Origin: Hyalella azteca
Taxonomy: Eukaryota > Arthropoda > Malacostraca > Amphipoda > Hyalellidae
Length of the DNA: 64,000 nucleotides
Assembly (NCBI RefSeq): GCF_000764305.2
Contig: NW_025947577.1
Coordinates: 62,521-126,520, forward strand
Direction of reading: 5' to 3'
How positions within the stretch are numbered: the stretch's first letter is position 1; every line of letters begins with the position of its first letter. The notes beneath the pieces were generated by a model. The model had not been told where the DNA came from. It saw only the letters and a program-made list of their open reading frames with translations, and did not search any database. Both the position numbers and the translations under genes were made by a program. Positions 58,441 through 64,000 of the stretch are shown here, in pieces.

Positions 58441-60585
58441 GTATATTGTTATATTTTAAATAGACTTGTTCGTTTCATGCTCATGCATGAAACGGCATTT
58501 ACGTAAAGAATAAATTTCCGTAAATAAATTGACAAATGCGTAATACGTAATACGTTTATTTACGTAATAAATTACGTAAATAAAAAGACATAATCTCTAA
58601 TGTTTGCTTTTTATACCAAAATTTAGGAAAAAGTTGATGGTAAAAGAAATAGTACTTTTTTCTTCCGTTCTCACGAACGTATATACGATGTCTATTTGAA
58701 TATTCATTACTCTTTAATTGGGAAATATTCATTACTCTGTCATGATTTTGATTTTAATTCGGATTTGACTCGTGTAAAGTGCGATCACTGAATTAGTTGG
58801 TTTTGTAAAAAAACTAAAATACTTTCAGCTCACAAAAAAACATTTCCTATATCAATCGAAATCGACTACAGAACTTTCACCCTCTCTTTGTCTCCGCTGA
58901 CGACGACACATTTTTATTTAATCAAGTATTTTGCCAGTCATACTCAGAGAAATAAGTAAGACTTGGTCCAAATAGCGATGTACTTTTTTGTACTTGTATG
59001 GGTCATCATGATCCAGTATGGCCCGAAAAAAAAAACGCATCACAAGCTAAGTGCAGAAAGTGTCAATTATTATTGGTACAATGTGGCCCGTCCATTTTTC
59101 TGATTTAATAGTCTCCGTATGAAGAATTGTCGCAATAGTTGCTGAAGAATTTGTGTGCTGTATTGACGGATATTAATTTGAGTGTTTTGTTTGTAATGGC
59201 GCTTCTGTTACTACCTCTCGTTTTGCCGACAATTCCGAATCACATTGATTTTGTCATTTTCTAAAGGTCTTTCATTTCATAAGGAATACCGTAATTTATT
59301 CTTAAGAAACACCTTATTTATTTTTTATGTTCTAATTTTAATAACTCATTGATATATCTGTTATATATAAGTTATATACTGTATAACAGAGGTTGCAAAC
59401 ATTTTATTGGTGACATTGTTAGGTTAAAAAAATTCACCCAATCAATTCTATTTATTCGGCAATTTTAGTTCCTTTTTTAATGATGTAATATATAATTGTC
59501 ACACCGTCTCGTTAATGTTAAACTGGATCAGTTATTATATGGATTCCGTCTTTCTTTATATGTGGTTACTTCTTGACCAAATATGATTTATTGACAATGA
59601 CAATATACGACATTTATTTTGTTTCGCTTCTTTATATCATTTAATTGGGAATAATTAGTGTTGAAGTATGTTGTGCTGGATATGAAATATTCCTGTACAT
59701 TTCTTATCTTTTGTATCTTCCTTGTCCCTAAGCTTCCTTTCGTTGCGAAACCTGCATTCACAAATTGATTGAGAAGCTACTAATGAAATTTTTTTAATGT
59801 TTACTCCTAATTGAAGTGTTAATGAATGAAGTGTTGAAGTGTTTCACATGAAGTGTTTCACCTACACTTCATGCGTTGACATCAACATTTAATATGACAA
59901 AATTTGGGCAATTATCCTGGGAGATCGGTAGAAGTAGGACAATTTTCCTAAAGAGAAATTAGTTGAATGAATATGATTATGGTTGAATGAATTCAAGTAT
60001 CGAATACTATTTTTTGGAAGAGTACAATTCATGAATAGTAGAAGCCCATCATTCTAATACTAACAGATAATTTCCCCTTTCGGCATGTTTTTTCCATATT
60101 ATTCTACAGCTTTACTTCCTCATTATGCGGCTTTTGATTTTACAGGCAAAATATTACTCAGTTTTATAGGATGTTTAGTGATCATTATTACAGGTATCCA
60201 TAGAAACATAAGAAATGCATATGAAATTTATTCGTTTGGTTGCACGACATTGGGATACCGCTTTCTTATCCCACGAGTAAGTGATGTAGGGAACTTTTAC
60301 TTTTGTCGTTGGTTTTACGATGCTTCTTAATTTATGTTCAAACTTTAACCAAGTTTGGACCTGACTGGAAATTTGTTGCTGGCCTTACAAGGAATTAATT
60401 TCTTATATTACTTTCTCCTGGAGATATCGCTGAAACTGTGATCGTTTTGTGTTGGCGTCCTAATTGAAAATCACGGGTGATTTAACAGCAGCTGAACTTC
60501 ATTTGCTACAATAAATCCGTGGGATATTTTCAATAGGATTAGTTGTATCCTGCGGCCTGACTTACATCTGCCGCCCCTCCTACAG
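58441..60585. other. slo intron before the RCK1 exon cassette
   Basis: AT-rich intron; no exon recognised. A possible diverged copy of a dispersed repeat is near 58950-59110. Confidence 0.45.
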
Positions 60586-60691
60586 GAATGAGCCCGATCT
60601 GGAATTTGAAGGCTTGTTGAAGCGCAATTCAACTTGCGTTGGCTTCTTTCAAGGCACAATGTTTAACTCGGTAGACTTAGAACGAGTCAAG
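60586..60691 (+). CDS. slo: slo alternative exon B1: RCK1 (NEPDLEFEGLLKRN)
   Basis: The acceptor ctcctacag ends at 60585; leading G completes Arg. It reads NEPDLEFEGLLKRNSTCVGF then FQGTMFNSVDLERVK, ending AAG|gtatac (phase 0); 106 nt. It corresponds to the RCK1 segment ...[20 protein letters not shown] of mammals. It is the most divergent of the three: Asn replaces the H394-equivalent and Gly replaces the Mg2+-coordinating E399-equivalent. Frame and splice sites are intact, so it is a real coding exon rather than a pseudo-exon. Confidence 0.93.
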
Positions 60692-62441
60692 GTATACTAT
60701 TTTTTCCACATTACTTCCATAACTCTTTGTCCTATTATTGCTACTTTACCATCAACATATTATTCGTATTATCATTGCCATATATTCTGTATTGGGAGTA
60801 TTGAGACACATGCGCAATACTTGGTTGCGCTCCCAACCGTTTCCTTATTTGGTACTTTTTGCTGTTTGGATTATTTGAGTTGCCCATGACACCGCCACTT
60901 GTTCTACCCTCCTGCCTCTTACGTAGTGCATGGTCCAGCAACACTGCTGCTTACTTCTAAATCAACCTAATAACCAAACATCGTTAACTTACCATATCAA
61001 ACGAATCTATTAAACTTTCCAATGAGTACTCTTCGCAGTTATTTTATACCAGAGCTTAGTTTCAATGAGTAGAACGAGATTATGCAAGGCCTTACATGAT
61101 GCTTGACCTCCAAGCATTATGTATGCCCTGCTATGCATTCGAGGTATTGTTTCCACTGACTGCCAATTTTGGACATTGGTGAATTTTTACTGAATTGAAT
61201 TTTTTGGGCTGAATTTTTCTTGTCGACTGCTGCGCAAATGGCAGGAATGACTTGCTGCTTAAGAGCCCAGCTCTGCATTGCTAATTTTTTTGTATGGGCA
61301 CTTGCGCCTCTTCAATGTTTATATGCTTTATTTCTCCAATTGCAAACTTCAAAGGGATAACTTTTAAATTACCATAGATAACATATCGCTGATTCATAAA
61401 GCAATATTAATTTTCTATTACATGTTGGACAATAAATCACGCTTTCGTCATTCTATAACACCCTAATTAAGATGAAGCTTCTGATTCTAATTCTTATCAT
61501 TAAACATATCAGATATGCTCACATACGAGCCGAACAGACAGAATATTTTTCAGGCTTCTCAGCACTGGGTTTCACATGTGTTCTATTTTCCAAAGCATGT
61601 TCTTGGCAGACACTTCGTCCACGCATGATATACAATGCGCACTAACACCACACCGTTTATGGTGTCGTGGTGGTGAGTGTTCTCAATTCACCTTCCTTCT
61701 CACAATTCTGGATGTAAACCTCTCGACTGAGCAATTTTGCTTATACAATCTTGAACTGGTATTTATTCTGCCATGCAGAAGATATCCACAACTGCTTCAC
61801 AGTCTCCTACAAACTCGCGGGCTAGCTGATATATCTTCGATTTCAGCTACACATTAAAACAAATTGCTCCTTTGCTTTGGGTAACGGTTGAAGCTATCAT
61901 CCCTCTGCATTCATTATGAGGGAGGTTATTTCGTAACTGTTGAATGCAAATTAAAACGGCAATTCTATGATTTAAATTTAGCGTTTAACTCTTAACACGT
62001 GCAGCCTGTTATGTTTAACTAACCTCAAATACTCAGCGATCAACATTTTCTTCGTTCCACGGATGTCAAGTCTGTTCGATTGCTCATACACTTGAAGGAA
62101 GAGAACGATCTTTATCGTTCTGATTGAGTCATTTCATATGTTAAGTATTCCACGTTCATTCCAAACTAATGTTTCAGTTCTTCCCCTGAATTATACGAAG
62201 GAAAGGCGGTGTTTTGGTTATTTTTTTCTTGAAGACCTACGCAACCTTGATTAGGGTCGGGAGAAAAGTTCTATCCACAGTTCAGTACCGCCAACTCCTG
62301 CAGGACAATAGAAATAGTTAATTAAGCATTTGAATCTTGTCTCAGTACAAACAGAAAAGTTCTATTCACTGTTCAGTACAGCCAACTTCTACTGCAAGAT
62401 AAAAATAGCTAAGAATTTGCATCCTGTTTCATTATAAACAG
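60692..62441. other. Intron between alternative exons B1 and B2
   Basis: No further RCK1-type exon was recognised. Short direct repeats (gaaaagttctatccacagttcagtac-type words) at 62270-62380 precede B2. Confidence 0.45.
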
Positions 62442-62547
62442 AAAAGAGCCGGATCTTGAGTTGGAGGGTTTATTGAAGAGACACTCTACGACAGTAAGCT
62501 TCTATCAAGGCAGCATTATGAGTGCTGTCGACCTAATGAGAGTCAAG
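62442..62547 (+). CDS. slo: slo alternative exon B2: RCK1 (KEPDLELEGLLKRH)
   Basis: The acceptor ataaacag ends at 62441; leading A completes Arg. It reads KEPDLELEGLLKRHSTTVSF then YQGSIMSAVDLMRVK, ending AAG|gtaaag (phase 0); 106 nt. It keeps the H394-equivalent but has Ser at the E399-equivalent. It resembles the alternative 'KEPDLELEGLLKRH' form known from fly slo (recalled). The acceptor has a weak, purine-interrupted pyrimidine tract. Confidence 0.94.
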
Positions 62548-63182
62548 GTAAAGACCATAGGACTGAGGGCAAGCAATACTGCTCACTGTCAAGGCTTCGA
62601 GTGCCCAATATGTTGTGGTCATGGTAATGTGTGTTGTGATGATACATTAACGGTCTATTCCATAGTTGTCAGGCCTGGATTCATTAATGAACTGCTCCCT
62701 ATACGCAGCGGATGCTGCTTTCAGTCATGTGCCTTCATAGATAGTTATAACTTTATGCTCATCCTAATCTATCCTTCGCTATTACTGACACTTGACATTC
62801 CTCAAACGGTTGATATTACTGAACTTCTATCCTCAGTCTACGAAAGCAATCATGTTCAACAGCACTGATTCGATCAAGTTGTTTCAAATTCTCTTAGGTT
62901 TCCCTAAATTGTTTTGCGACTAATTACGTTGCCCATGAATTGCGTGGCAAGTTTTCCATGAATATTAAGAATGAGGATTAACGTTCAGTTCAGTCGATCG
63001 TTTGTTTCCTGCATGACATCGGAATGTTCTCTTAAAATTTTTTTTCAGGTCTGCATTTTGAAGGTATTAAATCCAGTTTTCCCCTTGTACACTTTGAGTC
63101 GATTCTGTTTCTCTTTGCTATTTAATTCTCTGCTTGTCGATTTGTTCCCTTTCAATTTTGGGTGGTGCATTTTTACAAACAG
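62548..63182. other. Intron between alternative exons B2 and B3
   Basis: Open reading continues for a while from B2 (to 62868) but lacks motifs; treated as intron. Confidence 0.5.
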
Positions 63183-63288
63183 AAAGCGCCCGGATCTGGA
63201 GTTAGAAGGCTTATTTAAACGGCACTTCACTACGGTTGAGTTCTTCCAGGGCTCCATAATGAGTCCCATTGACCTGCAGAGAGTAAAG
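63183..63288 (+). CDS. slo: slo alternative exon B3: RCK1 (canonical form)
   Basis: The acceptor tttttacaaacag ends at 63182; leading A completes Arg. It reads KRPDLELEGLFKRHFTTVEF then FQGSIMSPIDLQRVK, ending AAG|gtacgt (phase 0); 106 nt. This is the canonical version, with LFKRHF, the H394-equivalent and the Mg2+-site E399-equivalent (VEF) all conserved as in mammals and the common fly isoform. The next expected exon (HEADACLVLANKY-like) lies beyond the window. Confidence 0.96.
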
Positions 63289-64000
63289 GTACGTACAATG
63301 CAGTTGATGGAAACATACCGTGACATATCGATGTCGTATAGCAACATGTGTCCAACTCGTATCTAGTTATGCCCCCCAAACGTATTCGTGTCTCACAGAA
63401 ACTATGCTTAATATTCGTACACCGCCACATGTTAATTTGCTCAAGCGCTACTGACAAGCGGCCGTCAAGGAAATGTTAACCGTGATAATACTAGTATTAT
63501 ATAAATATTCTTGAACTAAAATTTGCACCGTACAGTTCGTCCACAAGACACATAAGTATAATATAATTAGTATAAGTATAAGAATAATTAATTAATGACG
63601 AAAGTCTGCATTTGTGCAAATTTTACGTAATAAATCTGGTCACAGAATACATGTCAACTAAAGAAACGTAATTGTTCTCAAGAAAATTCTACGGACTTTT
63701 GAACTATATAAATCAGCTGGTACTAATGAATTTAAAATTGGCGTTGTTAATGTATACATGCAACCAGATTTAAAAAAAACTGCAATACTACCTACCCCAA
63801 TACATGGCGTTTGATATTATGAATAAAATTATAAAATTAGATATAAATATATCTAATTGATATAAAAAATAAAACTGAAAAGCATTTTAAAAACCTGAAA
63901 TGCAACCAACCAGGCAACTAAACTATTTCTTGCTCGCATGAAAATGAAAAGTTTTGTTCGAACTAGTTTAGAGTAATTCATTGAAAACAGACTATGCACT
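63289..64000. other. slo intron continuing past the window
   Basis: AT-rich sequence; no exon recognised. The gene must continue, since the rest of RCK1, RCK2 and the C-terminus are not present. Confidence 0.6.

Noticed and set aside
63045..63347. 100-codon minus-strand ORF
   Set aside because: Antisense shadow of slo exon B3.
1..64000. CRISPR arrays, bacterial operons, tRNA or rRNA genes
   Set aside because: The tandem arrays lack unique spacers between identical repeats, splice sites show a eukaryotic nuclear genome, and no tRNA or rRNA sequence was recognised on reading.

Overview
This window looks like arthropod nuclear DNA, most likely from a crustacean. It is AT-rich and intron-dominated, full of minisatellites and small inverted-repeat transposons, and has two runs of N (2477-2703) plus single N bases at 4537, 13518 and 39575. 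No long open reading frame is a complete gene. The genes were recognised from short, GC-richer exons with proper splice sites and conserved protein motifs. Gene identities come from recalled family sequences, not from a database search.

Region 1 (1-7343, + strand) holds the 3' part of a gamma-tubulin complex component 4 gene (GCP4/TUBGCP4; Grip75 in flies). Five exons can be supported: 288-372, 1823-about 1932, 5492-5687, 6443-6650 and a terminal exon 6940-7018, followed by a poly(A) signal. Some middle exons are not visible; the N gap and repeat arrays lie where they belong.

Region 2 (7019-11255) is intergenic. It ends in a candidate promoter at 10200-10390 with four ATTGG (inverted CCAAT) boxes and a perfect TGACGTCA cAMP-response element.

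Region 3 (11256 to window end, + strand) is a very large slowpoke (slo, BK-type calcium-activated potassium channel) gene, running from the start codon into the RCK1 domain and continuing past the window. Visible exons encode S0 (11256-11591), the end of S1 (to 30412), the S1-S2 loop and S2 (38885-38981), S2-S3 (39408-39519), the outer pore and S6 (39772-39826), three alternative S6-to-RCK1 linker exons (49818, 54181, 54743), one constitutive RCK1 exon (57623-57733), and three alternative RCK1 exons (60586, 62442, 63183). The exons for S4, S5 and the selectivity filter are absent, and a complete 38-base Nextera mate-pair junction adapter sits directly against the pore exon, so the assembly is misjoined there.

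The most interesting biology is the pair of three-member mutually exclusive exon cassettes. All members within each cassette have identical length and phase. The RCK1 cassette changes the residue equivalent to the Mg2+-binding E399 of mammalian Slo1 (E, S or G) and, in one exon, the proton-sensing H394 (N). A second recurring theme is that tandem repeats and duplications begin at or copy exon edges and splice sites in both genes. The introns also hold a candidate antisense exon (37144-37366), a nested foldback transposon, paired MITEs and many minisatellites.
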